15,492 bases of DNA from Haliscomenobacter sp038240665. GTDB taxonomy: Bacteria > Bacteroidota > Bacteroidia > Chitinophagales > Saprospiraceae. A program made the position numbers and the translations under genes. How positions within the stretch are numbered: position 1 is the first letter of the stretch; every line of letters starts with the position of its first letter. Location: NCBI GenBank assembly GCA_038240665.1, contig JBBRGN010000096.1, positions 1-15,492 on the forward strand. The letters run 5' to 3'. Under the pieces are notes generated by a model that made no database searches, had not been told where the DNA came from, and saw only the letters and a program-made list of their open reading frames with translations. Positions 1 to 6,267 of this stretch are shown here, piece by piece.

Positions 1-1029
1 AACCCAGAAGTATATGTAAAGATCGACCGGGAGCAAATGGCCGAATTGGGGCTGAATGTTCAAACCGTAGGCGCTACCATGCAAACGGCTTTCAGTGGCA
101 ATACGAATGCCAAATACCGGGATGGTACTTATGAATACGACATCGACATCCTGCTTGATGCATTTGACCGCAGAAATGTAGAAGATGTAGCCCAACTGGG
201 TTTTATCAATAACAAAGGGCAGGTCATCCGTTTGGAACAGTTTGCCAATATTACCCAAACAACGGGTCCTTCGTTTTTGGAACGCAAAGACCGCATCTCT
301 TCCGTAACCGTTCGCGCGGGCGTACTGGGCCGACCTTCTGGTACGGTAGGTGCCGAATTGCAAGCTGCCATCGCTAAAAATCCACCGCCCAAAGGAGTAA
401 CCATTGCCTATGATGGCGACCTGAAGCAACAATCGGAAGGTTTTGGTAGTCTTTTTATAGCTATGGGTTCAGCGATCTTGTTCATGTATTTGATCATGGT
501 GGCCTTGTACGATGACTTTGTCTATCCATTTGTGGTACTCTTCTCGATTCCGGTAGCTACCGTTGGTGCATTTTTGGCAATGGCTTTAGCGATGCAAACA
601 CTCGATATTTTTGCCATGTTGGGTTTGATCATGTTGATCGGTCTGGTGGGTAAAAACGCCATTTTGTTGGTCGACTTTACCAATCAAATGAAAGAAGAAG
701 GACACAATACCTTTGAGGCCTTGTTGTTGGCAGGGCGCATACGTTTGCGTCCCATCCTGATGACCACCATTGCGATGGTATTTGGTATGTTGCCGATCGC
801 TTTGGCGAAAGGAGCAGGAGCAGAATGGAAAAACGCCTTGGCTTGGGCCTTGGTGGGCGGGTTGACCAGCTCCATGTTCTTGACCTTATTGGTTGTTCCG
901 GTAGTCTACGCGGTGGTAGATTCGATTAAGGCTCTCTTGGCGCGTCTTTTTGGTAAGAAAAACCAAGATGGCGGTACCGATGCGGGCAAAATGGAATCAA
1001 CACCCGTTTTAGATGCTGAAATGGCCTAA
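1..1029 (+). CDS. RND-family multidrug efflux transporter, inner-membrane subunit (C-terminal part; 5' end outside window)
   Basis: The reading frame is already open at base 1 and ends at TAA 1027-1029, giving the last 342 residues of a protein that is normally about 1,030-1,060 aa. The first ~140 visible residues are the end of the second periplasmic (porter) loop. Five hydrophobic segments follow, matching TM8-TM12 of AcrB-type pumps. The family signature GLVGKNAILLVDFTNQ and the later AGRIRLRPILMTT are both present. The lysine in VGKNAI corresponds to the proton-relay lysine of HAE-1 drug exporters, so this is a proton-driven drug/lipophile exporter rather than a heavy-metal CzcA type. In the family it works as a trimer with a periplasmic adaptor and a TolC-like outer-membrane channel; those genes would lie upstream, outside the window. 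A short hydrophilic Lys/Asp-rich tail ends the protein. The substrate cannot be told from sequence. Confidence 0.95.
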   Translation, partial: NPEVYVKIDREQMAELGLNVQTVGATMQTAFSGNTNAKYRDGTYEYDIDILLDAFDRRNVEDVAQLGFINNKGQVIRLEQFANITQTTGPSFLERKDRISSVTVRAGVLGRPSGTVGAELQAAIAKNPPPKGVTIAYDGDLKQQSEGFGSLFIAMGSAILFMYLIMVALYDDFVYPFVVLFSIPVATVGAFLAMALAMQTLDIFAMLGLIMLIGLVGKNAILLVDFTNQMKEEGHNTFEALLLAGRIRLRPILMTTIAMVFGMLPIALAKGAGAEWKNALAWALVGGLTSSMFLTLLVVPVVYAVVDSIKALLARLFGKKNQDGGTDAGKMESTPVLDAEMA

Positions 1030-1074
1030 GGAATGATTCAACGATGCAACAAATCCAAAATTTTGTTGTGATAC

Positions 1075-1122
1075 TTAGCCTGGATCATTCCGCGTTTTAT
1101 GATCCAGGCTAATTTTTTCTCT
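1075..1122 (+). terminator. Intrinsic terminator after the RND gene
   Basis: A perfect 14-bp stem (1075-1088 pairing with 1099-1112) with a 10-nt loop is followed directly by a T-rich run (1113-1118, then further Ts to 1126). It lies 46 bp after the RND stop codon. The right arm contains an ATG at 1099 that opens a longer reading frame for the next gene, but since it lies in the terminator stem it is not a credible start. Confidence 0.9.
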
Positions 1123-1149
1123 TTTTTGCCCAAACAAATAATAAAGGTT

Positions 1150-1569
1150 ATGATTCAGCACATTATTCCAATTTTGCAATCCAGCAATCTCGAACGTACC
1201 TTAAATTTCTACCAGACACTCTGGCACGACGGTCCCGTTTCTCCTGATCGTCACGGTCGTAGGCACCGCTTAAAATCCATGCAATACCCTGATTATTTGC
1301 TCCTCGGGTTTGGAGGAACGGAACTGCATTTTTCCTTCAACCCAGAAGTCAATTCCAAAAACAACTCGGGGATGATTTACCTGCGTACTGACAATATCGA
1401 GAACTGGTATCAGCACTGCAATGGCCTTGGTTGTGTACATCCCAATGGCAGCTTAGCCGATATGCCTTGGGGACAACGCGAGTTTACTTTTGTCGATCCA
1501 GATGGCAACTTGGGGCGCGTAACTGAGGTTAGCGTTGAATTAACAAAAAAACAACTGGTTCCACTATAA
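1150..1569 (+). CDS. VOC-superfamily protein (glyoxalase / bleomycin-resistance-like)
   Basis: This is a 139-aa protein of the vicinal-oxygen-chelate fold. It opens with the typical beta strand and helix MIQHIIPILQSSNLERTLNF, has a central GGTELHFSF strand, and ends with PWGQREFTFVDPDGNLGRV, the hallmark C-terminal motif of bleomycin-resistance-type VOC proteins. Candidate metal or ligand positions are His4, Glu58/His60 and the acidic residue near Glu126, but the two-module metal site cannot be confirmed by eye. The start at 1150 is chosen because the fold begins there and AAAGG stands just upstream; the in-frame ATG at 1099 lies in the upstream terminator. Members bind or modify small molecules (antibiotic sequestration, lyase or dioxygenase reactions); the ligand is unknown here. 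It is followed 75 bp later by glgX on the same strand, with no functional link apparent. Confidence 0.85.
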   Translation: MIQHIIPILQSSNLERTLNFYQTLWHDGPVSPDRHGRRHRLKSMQYPDYLLLGFGGTELHFSFNPEVNSKNNSGMIYLRTDNIENWYQHCNGLGCVHPNGSLADMPWGQREFTFVDPDGNLGRVTEVSVELTKKQLVPL

Positions 1570-1587
1570 TCCTTTCCGCTGAAGGTT

Positions 1588-1612
1588 TAATTTTGCAGTG
1601 ACTGAGGTCACA
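1588..1612 (+). promoter_or_regulatory. Candidate glgX promoter -7 box with overlapping CRP/FNR-like palindrome
   Basis: TAATTTTG at 1588-1595 matches the Bacteroidota -7 consensus TAnnTTTG. Directly behind it, AGTGACTGAGGTCACA (1597-1612) has GTGA-N6-TCAC symmetry, differing by one base from the CRP/FNR-family consensus TGTGA-N6-TCACA. It ends 32 bp before the glgX ATG. I see no clear -33 TTTG box at the right spacing. If both elements are real, the palindrome would cover the transcription start, which suggests repression rather than activation. This is inference from pattern only. Confidence 0.35.
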
Positions 1613-1644
1613 ACGTTCTGCCCTCTTTTGCAAATACGTCCTTC

Positions 1645-3705
1645 ATGCAAGTCCTTCCAGGAAAAAGTTATCCACTTGGCGCAACGGTTCACCCCAATGG
1701 CGTCAACTTTAGTTTGTTTTCAAAAAACGCAACCGCTGTTGAGCTTTTGCTGTTTGATGCTGCAAATACCGCTCATCCTGCTTTGGTGATTGAGTTAGAT
1801 CCAGAAAGCCACAAGACCTTTCAGTATTGGCACTGTTTTGTGCCAGCCATTGGACATGGGCAAGTCTATGCTTATCGTGTCAGCGGGCCTTACGAGCCGC
1901 ATTTGGGCCTGCGTTTTGATGGGCAAAAAACCTTGATTGACCCTTATGGATTGGGGGTTCTTACTACAAATTACGACCGCGAAGCAGCCAAACATCAAGG
2001 CGACAATACCACTGTAGCAATGAAATCGATCGTTGTTGACCCCAGTCAGTATGATTGGGAGGGCGATCGCCAACTCAACCACACCTTTGAGCGCTCGATT
2101 ATTTATGAACTACACGTCAGCGGATTTACCAGCCATCCCAATTCAGGCGTTCCTGAAAAAGAACGAGGAACTTACTTAGGCTTAATCCACAAAATACCTT
2201 ATCTCAAATCTTTGGGCGTTACTGCGGTTGAATTGATGCCAGTACAACAGTTTGACCCTTTTGATGCCCCCAAAGATCGACTCAATTACTGGGGTTATAG
2301 CCCCGTTTCTTTTTTTGCTCCCCACAGCGGATACGCCACCGATGGCGATCCGCTTACAGCCATCCGCGAATTTAAAGATATGGTCAAGGCATTCCATGCT
2401 GCGGGGATCGAGATCATTTTAGATGTGGTATTCAACCATACCGCCGAAGGGGATGCTTTTGGTCCTTCTTTTGGCTTAAAAGGGATTGAAAACGGCGCTT
2501 ATTACATCTTAGATACGGACAAATACTATTATAAAAACTACAGCGGTACCGGCAACACCATCAATGCCAACCATTCCGTAGTGCGTCGGATGATTCGGGA
2601 TTGTTTGAAATATTGGGTTTCGGAATTACATATAGACGGCTTCCGTTTTGATTTGGCTTCCGTGTTGTCGCGTGATGGAGATGGGAGGGTCATGGAGAAT
2701 CCGCCTTTGCTCTGGGAAATTGAATCCGATCCTGTATTGGCATCCACTAAGATCATTGCCGAAGCTTGGGACATTGAGCAATACCAACTTGGTAATTTTG
2801 TGGGGGATCGCTGGGCTGAATGGAATGGGAAATACCGCGACGATGTCCGCAGTTTTATGCGCGGAGAAAAAGGCAATGCCGGCAAAATGGTACAACGCAT
2901 CTTGGGTAGCCCCGATTTGTTCCAGATCAAAGGCCGGAACCCCAATCGCAGCATCAATTTCGTCACTTGTCATGATGGCTTTACCCTAAATGATCTCGTA
3001 TCCTACAACGAGAAGCACAACGAAGACAATGGCGAATTCAATCGCGACGGCCACGGCGACAACCGAAGCTGGAATTGTGGCGTTGAAGGCCCTTCTAGCG
3101 ATCCTTTGATAGAAAAATTACGCATCAAACAAATCAAGAATTTTATTACTGGCTTGTTGTTGGCGCAGGGAACGCCGATGATTTCAATGGGCGACGAAGT
3201 ACGCCGCACCCAAAAAGGGAACAACAACGCCTATTGTCAGGACAATGAAATCAGTTGGTTTGATTGGTCTTTGGTGGAAAAAGAGCAAGATCTACTCCGT
3301 TTTGTAAGGGAAATGATTCGCTTTAATATGAGTTCAGAATACCTCCAAGAAGCTTACTTTTGGGATGGCCAAAAAACAAAGATACAATGGCATGGGATAC
3401 AACCAGGATTGCCGGATTGGGGTGAGGATGCGCACGCAATAGCCTTTTCCTTGATGAATCCCCATTATGATCATGTGGTATACTGTGCGATGAACACCTA
3501 TTGGGAAGACTTGGACTTTCAGTTGCCGCCTCCTGATCATGCCCCTGGTTTTTGTTGGCACCGCCTAGTAGATACCGGATTGGAGAGCCCTCAGGATATT
3601 GTTTCCCGCGAAAATGCCCAACCCATTGCGCATTCCGGGTATTTGGTACAGGCGCGATCGGTGGTGGTCATGATCGGTATGTTTCACCCGGACCATCATT
3701 CCTAA
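1645..3705 (+). CDS. glgX: Glycogen debranching enzyme (isoamylase type, GH13)
   Basis: A 686-aa enzyme that hydrolyses alpha-1,6 branch points in (phosphorylase-trimmed) glycogen in the cytoplasm. The N-terminus (about residues 4-110, starting PGKSYPLGATVHPNGVNFSLF) is a CBM48/isoamylase N domain. The (beta/alpha)8 barrel carries all four GH13 regions: DVVFNH at about 260-265, GFRFDLASVL with nucleophile Asp336, IIAEAWD with acid/base Glu373, and VTCHDGF with His443-Asp444 and the transition-state Asp. YELHVSGFT near 154 and DNEISWFDW near 533 are typical of the GlgX/TreX branch. Length matches the family (about 650-720 aa). No signal peptide is seen. The ATG at 1645 lacks a clear Shine-Dalgarno sequence, as is common in this phylum. 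No other glycogen gene is visible in the window; the convergent ybeY stop lies 14 bp away. Confidence 0.95.
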   Translation: MQVLPGKSYPLGATVHPNGVNFSLFSKNATAVELLLFDAANTAHPALVIELDPESHKTFQYWHCFVPAIGHGQVYAYRVSGPYEPHLGLRFDGQKTLIDPYGLGVLTTNYDREAAKHQGDNTTVAMKSIVVDPSQYDWEGDRQLNHTFERSIIYELHVSGFTSHPNSGVPEKERGTYLGLIHKIPYLKSLGVTAVELMPVQQFDPFDAPKDRLNYWGYSPVSFFAPHSGYATDGDPLTAIREFKDMVKAFHAAGIEIILDVVFNHTAEGDAFGPSFGLKGIENGAYYILDTDKYYYKNYSGTGNTINANHSVVRRMIRDCLKYWVSELHIDGFRFDLASVLSRDGDGRVMENPPLLWEIESDPVLASTKIIAEAWDIEQYQLGNFVGDRWAEWNGKYRDDVRSFMRGEKGNAGKMVQRILGSPDLFQIKGRNPNRSINFVTCHDGFTLNDLVSYNEKHNEDNGEFNRDGHGDNRSWNCGVEGPSSDPLIEKLRIKQIKNFITGLLLAQGTPMISMGDEVRRTQKGNNNAYCQDNEISWFDWSLVEKEQDLLRFVREMIRFNMSSEYLQEAYFWDGQKTKIQWHGIQPGLPDWGEDAHAIAFSLMNPHYDHVVYCAMNTYWEDLDFQLPPPDHAPGFCWHRLVDTGLESPQDIVSRENAQPIAHSGYLVQARSVVVMIGMFHPDHHS

Positions 3706-3719
3706 AGAGTAAAAAGAAG

Positions 3720-4190
3720 CTAATTCAAAAGCGCCAAAGCCTGATCCTCTTTAGCGGTCATGCGCGTTTTTTCTTCCGGCGATTTATCCTGGTAGCCGCA
3801 CAAATGCAGCAAACCGTGGATAACGACGCGCGCCAGTTCGCGTTCAAAAGGGATGTTGAGTTGTTCCGCATTTTCCCTTACCCGTTCAATGCTAATGAAT
3901 ACATCGCCTTCAACCTTGGGAGGAGAAGAGTAAGGGAACGTAATGATGTCCGTAAGAGTATCGTGTTGGAGATAATCGATGTTCAGCTCTAGGAGATAAG
4001 CGTCATCGCAAAAAATAATATGGAGAAAAACCAATTCTGCTTTTTCTTGCTCAATGATGGTCGTGATCCATTCAATCCAAGCAACTTCTTTTTCAGGGGT
4101 AACTTCAAATTCGATGTTTTCTGAAAAAAACGCGATGGGATCTTCAGGGGTCTCGGAATCTTCTTCGAGGTTCCAATCCTCCTCCATCAT
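3720..4190 (-). CDS. ybeY: Endoribonuclease YbeY (rRNA maturation factor)
   Basis: A 156-aa cytoplasmic protein of the YbeY (UPF0054) family, which acts in 16S rRNA 3'-end processing and ribosome quality control. It shows the DIITFPY strand at 81-87, GDVFIS at 95-100, and the metal-site signature HGLLHLCGYQD at 125-135. The first two histidines (125, 129) are present, but the position of the third histidine of the E. coli enzyme is Asp135, and the arginine conserved in E. coli (Arg59) aligns with Leu74. From memory, both changes are usual in Bacteroidota homologues. An acidic N-terminal extension of about 20 residues precedes the usual family start (FFSENIEF). The start ATG 4190-4188 overlaps the upstream TGA in an ATGA arrangement, implying translational coupling; a second ATG follows immediately. 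Confidence 0.93.
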   Translation of the reverse strand: MMEEDWNLEEDSETPEDPIAFFSENIEFEVTPEKEVAWIEWITTIIEQEKAELVFLHIIFCDDAYLLELNIDYLQHDTLTDIITFPYSSPPKVEGDVFISIERVRENAEQLNIPFERELARVVIHGLLHLCGYQDKSPEEKTRMTAKEDQALALLN

Positions 4191-4573
4191 AAGTTGAATT
4201 TCATTTCTACGGTGCGCCCGTTGTCGTCAAACTTGATCTTGTCGCAGAGTTTTTGCATTAAAAAGACGCCGCGACCGCCACATTTACAACGGTTTTCTGG
4301 AGCTGTAGGATCGGGGATGGTGCGGTAGTCGAATCCGCGGCCTTGATCAGAAACCCGGATAGCGATTCCTTCTGTACAGCGGCGCATATCGATTTCCACA
4401 GTTTTGGAACAATCGTTGCGGTTTCCATGAATAATCGCGTTGGTAACGGCTTCGGTAAGACTAACCAGCATGTTCCCATAGAGGTCGGGACTTACGCGGT
4501 ATCTTTTAACCATTTTATCCAAGAAAGCTTCAGCAACAGCGATATTTTTAGGATCAGATGGTAGTTTGAGCAT
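4187..4573 (-). CDS. RsbW-like ATP-binding protein (GHKL anti-sigma factor / serine kinase)
   Basis: A 128-aa protein with the HATPase_c_2 fold of RsbW/SpoIIAB-type regulators. The N box EAVTNAIIHGN (41-51), G1 box DQGRGFD (76-82) and G2 box GGRGVFLM (99-106) are all intact, so ATP binding is expected. Family members bind a sigma factor or phosphorylate an anti-anti-sigma (STAS) protein in the cytoplasm; neither partner is encoded in this window. A reading frame extends upstream to a TTG at 4603, but ATG 4573 is preferred because the family fold begins at MLKLPSDPKNIA and AAGG lies just upstream. It overlaps ybeY by 4 bp (ATGA), so the two are probably cotranscribed and coupled. A CKCGGRG cysteine pair sits beside the G2 box. 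Confidence 0.9.
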   Translation of the reverse strand: MLKLPSDPKNIAVAEAFLDKMVKRYRVSPDLYGNMLVSLTEAVTNAIIHGNRNDCSKTVEIDMRRCTEGIAIRVSDQGRGFDYRTIPDPTAPENRCKCGGRGVFLMQKLCDKIKFDDNGRTVEMKFNL

Positions 4574-4799
4574 AACCTTATTTGTACAGTTCAGTGTTAG
4601 CAATCCGAAAATTAGGCCAATTGTGATTAAGATGCAAGTATTTTTACCAACATTATACTAATTATCCAAAATACACTAAGTTTTACGTAAAAGGGTGGTG
4701 GTCATATTAATTGGCTTCTAAAAACAACTTCATCTAAAAAAAAGTTTTGAATCAGGTTGGGAGAGGAAGATTGTAGGGCAAACCCTTGAAATTAGTACA

Positions 4800-4814
4800 G
4801 ACCTCGGATAGGTC
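4800..4814. repeat. REP-like palindromic element, copy 1 (degenerate)
   Basis: GACCTCGGATAGGTC. Same core as copies 2-4 but with one changed base in the centre; the flanks are no longer similar. GACCT-N5-AGGTC can fold as a small hairpin. Confidence 0.65.
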
Positions 4815-4853
4815 CATGGCTTGGCAGCAATAACTGGTTTTTCGCGACCAAAA

Positions 4854-4871
4854 GATCTCGGAGAGGTCTAA
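4854..4871 (-). repeat. REP-like palindromic element, copy 2 (inverted orientation)
   Basis: The core GATCTCGGAGAGGTC plus TAA is the reverse complement of copies 3 and 4 with one base change (C to T). It pairs with copy 3 (4902-4919) over 18 bp, allowing one G-U, across a 30-nt loop. This is a head-to-head pair of the kind seen in bacterial REP/BIME clusters. Confidence 0.75.
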
Positions 4872-4893
4872 GATTTACGTTTTTGGGGCATAT

Positions 4894-4920
4894 TACAAAC
4901 GTTAGACCTCTCCGAGGTCA
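4894..4920 (+). repeat. REP-like palindromic element, copy 3 (direct repeat)
   Basis: A 27-bp unit identical to copy 4 (4947-4973), with palindromic core GACCTCTCCGAGGTC at 4905-4919 and conserved left flank TACAAACGTTA. The conserved asymmetric flank gives the element a direction. Confidence 0.85.
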
Positions 4921-4946
4921 AAAACACTTACAAACGGGCCAATTGC

Positions 4947-4973
4947 TACAAACGTTAGACCTCTCCGAGGTCA
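4947..4973 (+). repeat. REP-like palindromic element, copy 4 (direct repeat)
   Basis: 27 bp identical to copy 3, starting 53 bp after it; core at 4958-4972. The 26 bp separating the two units do not resemble each other or the element. Confidence 0.85.
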
Positions 4974-5080
4974 CTTCTGGCATTCATACGTCTGCCCTGA
5001 GGTAGATTGTACTTAAAAGTTAAAATTGTGCCAGAATTTAAAAAAAGCAATTTTGCCAAGCGCAATGTGTATAAAAAAAT

Positions 5081-5088
5081 TATCTTTG
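5081..5088 (+). promoter_or_regulatory. Probable -7 promoter box for tRNA-Cys
   Basis: TATCTTTG fits the Bacteroidota housekeeping -7 consensus TAnnTTTG exactly and ends 37 bp before the mature tRNA 5' end. A possible -33 element, TTTG at 5052-5055, is 25 bp upstream, which is longer than the usual spacing, so only the -7 box is confident. Confidence 0.55.
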
Positions 5089-5125
5089 CCATTCTTTAAA
5101 GCGATTTCGCCAAAAAGACCAATAG

Positions 5126-5196
5126 GGTCGGGTGGCCGAGCGGCTAGGCAGAGGTCTGCAAAACCTCGTACAGCGGTTCAAATCCGCTTCCGACCT
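5126..5196 (+). tRNA. tRNA-Cys (anticodon GCA)
   Basis: A complete cloverleaf of 71 nt. Acceptor 5126-5132 pairs with 5189-5195 (six Watson-Crick pairs and a G-U). The anticodon stem GAGGT/ACCTC (5151-5155/5163-5167) encloses loop CTGCAAA with anticodon GCA at 5158-5160. The T stem AGCGG/CCGCT encloses TTCAAAT. The discriminator base is U (5196), the identity element expected for tRNA-Cys. The CCA end is not encoded. It stands alone, with its own promoter box upstream and terminator downstream. Confidence 0.96.
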
Positions 5197-5205
5197 CTAA
5201 ATTTT

Positions 5206-5246
5206 AAAGCTTTGTATCTTCCTTGATGCAAAGCTTTTTTTCTTTA
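5206..5246 (+). terminator. Intrinsic terminator after tRNA-Cys
   Basis: The stem AAAGCTTTGTATC (5206-5218) pairs with GATGCAAAGCTTT (5225-5237; one T-G wobble), has a 6-nt loop, and runs straight into a T tract. It begins 9 bp after the tRNA. Confidence 0.88.
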
Positions 5247-5300
5247 AGCCCGATTGGCTTCGAGCCAACTCAAGTAATGGGGTTTTGTCCCATTTCCTAC

Positions 5301-5335
5301 CAACAAAAAAACCATCTGGTTTCCCTAGATGGTTT
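5301..5335 (-). terminator. Intrinsic terminator for the polysaccharide deacetylase gene
   Basis: Read on the - strand, AAACCATCT (5335-5327) pairs with AGATGGTTT (5317-5309) across a 9-nt loop, followed by TTTT and a GTTG tail (5308-5301). It lies 39 bp beyond the stop codon of the - strand gene. Confidence 0.85.
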
Positions 5336-5373
5336 CGTATAGTCAAGTATTATAAGACTTTAGCAAAAGGCGT

Positions 5374-6024
5374 TTAAGCCGTTACCCGCAATTCTTGGGT
5401 AGCCAACTCGCGTTCATTCAGGCATTCAAAAGAATAACCTTGATTCGAAAAATGCTCCAACACCCGTGGGAGAGCATATTCCAAACGCTCAAACGATTTA
5501 ACGCTATCGTGAAAAACAACGATTGAACCTGGACCCGCGTTGCGCACCACATTGTTCAAACATTGCTCTGGGCTTACCGTTGCGTCAAAATCACCACTCA
5601 AGACATCCCACATCACGATGCGGTAATGGCGCTGTAGAAATTGCGCTTGCTTAGGCTTTATTTTGCCATAAGGGGGGCGAAAAAGAACCGATTTTACCCC
5701 GCTCGCGCCCCGGCGTACGTTGTGGAAATAAGTCAAGTTGTCGGTATTCCAACCATTGAGGTGGTTGAAAGTGTGGTTGCCCAGCGAATGGCCACCTGCC
5801 TTAATTTGGGCAAATATTTCTGGATGTTTGCGAATGTTGTCGCCAACACAGAAAAAGGTGGCTTTGGCGTTGTAAGCCGCCAACTGTTCAAGTACCCAAG
5901 GAGTAACTTCAGGAATGGGCCCATCGTCAAAAGTGAGGAAAAGCTGGCGATCCGTGGTAGGAATGCGCCAAGTGAAATTCGGGAAAAGCCCTTGAATGAC
6001 TTGAGGAGTCTTGATTAGATACAT
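5374..6024 (-). CDS. Polysaccharide deacetylase family protein (NodB domain, CE4)
   Basis: A 216-aa protein consisting almost only of the NodB homology domain. CE4 enzymes are metal-dependent hydrolases that remove N- or O-acetyl groups from chitin-like, peptidoglycan or exopolysaccharide chains. All five family motifs are visible: TFDDGP (31-36, with catalytic base Asp33 and metal Asp34), NHTFNH (83-88, metal ligands His84 and His88), RPPYG (116-120), WDVLSGDFD (139-147) and VVFHDS (169-174, His172). No signal peptide or transmembrane segment is evident: the N-terminus MYLIKTPQVIQGLFPNF is only mildly hydrophobic, so the location is uncertain. The substrate is not predictable. It is a single gene, divergent from gltX, with its own terminator. 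Confidence 0.92.
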   Translation of the reverse strand: MYLIKTPQVIQGLFPNFTWRIPTTDRQLFLTFDDGPIPEVTPWVLEQLAAYNAKATFFCVGDNIRKHPEIFAQIKAGGHSLGNHTFNHLNGWNTDNLTYFHNVRRGASGVKSVLFRPPYGKIKPKQAQFLQRHYRIVMWDVLSGDFDATVSPEQCLNNVVRNAGPGSIVVFHDSVKSFERLEYALPRVLEHFSNQGYSFECLNERELATQELRVTA

Positions 6025-6171
6025 GAGGTTCTGGATTTTTTTGAGCCTTTTGCTCTGTGTTCAGGGATATCGATAAAAACGATTGCAGAGAAAAAAAGAA
6101 TAGCCCAGTGAAATGCTTAATTTAGCGCGCCAAATGGATTACATTTTGTAACTGCTTAAGGTATAACGCAC

Positions 6172-6225
6172 TTTTTCACTTTTTGGCTGCTCTAAAAATA
6201 TTTTTTTTGAAAAAAAAGTGAAAAA
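6172..6225. repeat. A/T-rich inverted repeat in the deacetylase/gltX divergent region
   Basis: TTTTTCACTTTTT (6172-6184) is perfectly inverted at 6213-6225, separated by 28 bp. It sits 43 bp upstream of the gltX ATG and 148 bp upstream of the deacetylase start. It could be an operator, a leader hairpin or simply low-complexity sequence; no T tract follows in a way that would make it a terminator. Confidence 0.4.
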
Positions 6226-6267
6226 ATCCTAGGGATAACATAAAAACTATTTAGTACTCAGATCATC

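Larger units (their letters stand above)
4574..5125. other. Non-coding region between divergent transcription units
   Basis: 552 bp without a convincing protein gene, lying between the leftward RsbW-like/ybeY operon and the rightward tRNA-Cys. It is A/T-rich at both ends. The middle (4800-4972) holds four copies of a palindromic repeat, and the right end has the tRNA promoter. A 66-codon frame at 5026-5226 runs through the tRNA and is not a gene. No clear promoter for the leftward operon was recognised. Confidence 0.7.

Noticed and set aside
3552..3992. 146-codon + strand frame across the glgX/ybeY junction
   Set aside because: It overlaps the glgX C-terminus in another frame and is antisense to the ybeY active-site region; its composition looks like a shadow frame.
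4574..4603. Upstream extension of the RsbW-like protein from a TTG at 4603
   Set aside because: The extra ten residues do not belong to the family fold, and the ATG at 4573 has AAGG in front of it and begins at the usual family N-terminus.
4800..4973. CRISPR array
   Set aside because: The repeats are few, vary in orientation and spacing, and there are no uniform spacers or cas genes; they behave as palindromic dispersed repeats.
5151..5167. Similarity of the tRNA-Cys anticodon stem (GAGGTC) to the REP core
   Set aside because: Only six bases match and they are fixed by the tRNA structure; coincidence is the simplest explanation.
5026..5226. 66-codon + strand reading frame
   Set aside because: It runs straight through the complete tRNA-Cys cloverleaf and into its terminator, so it is not a gene.
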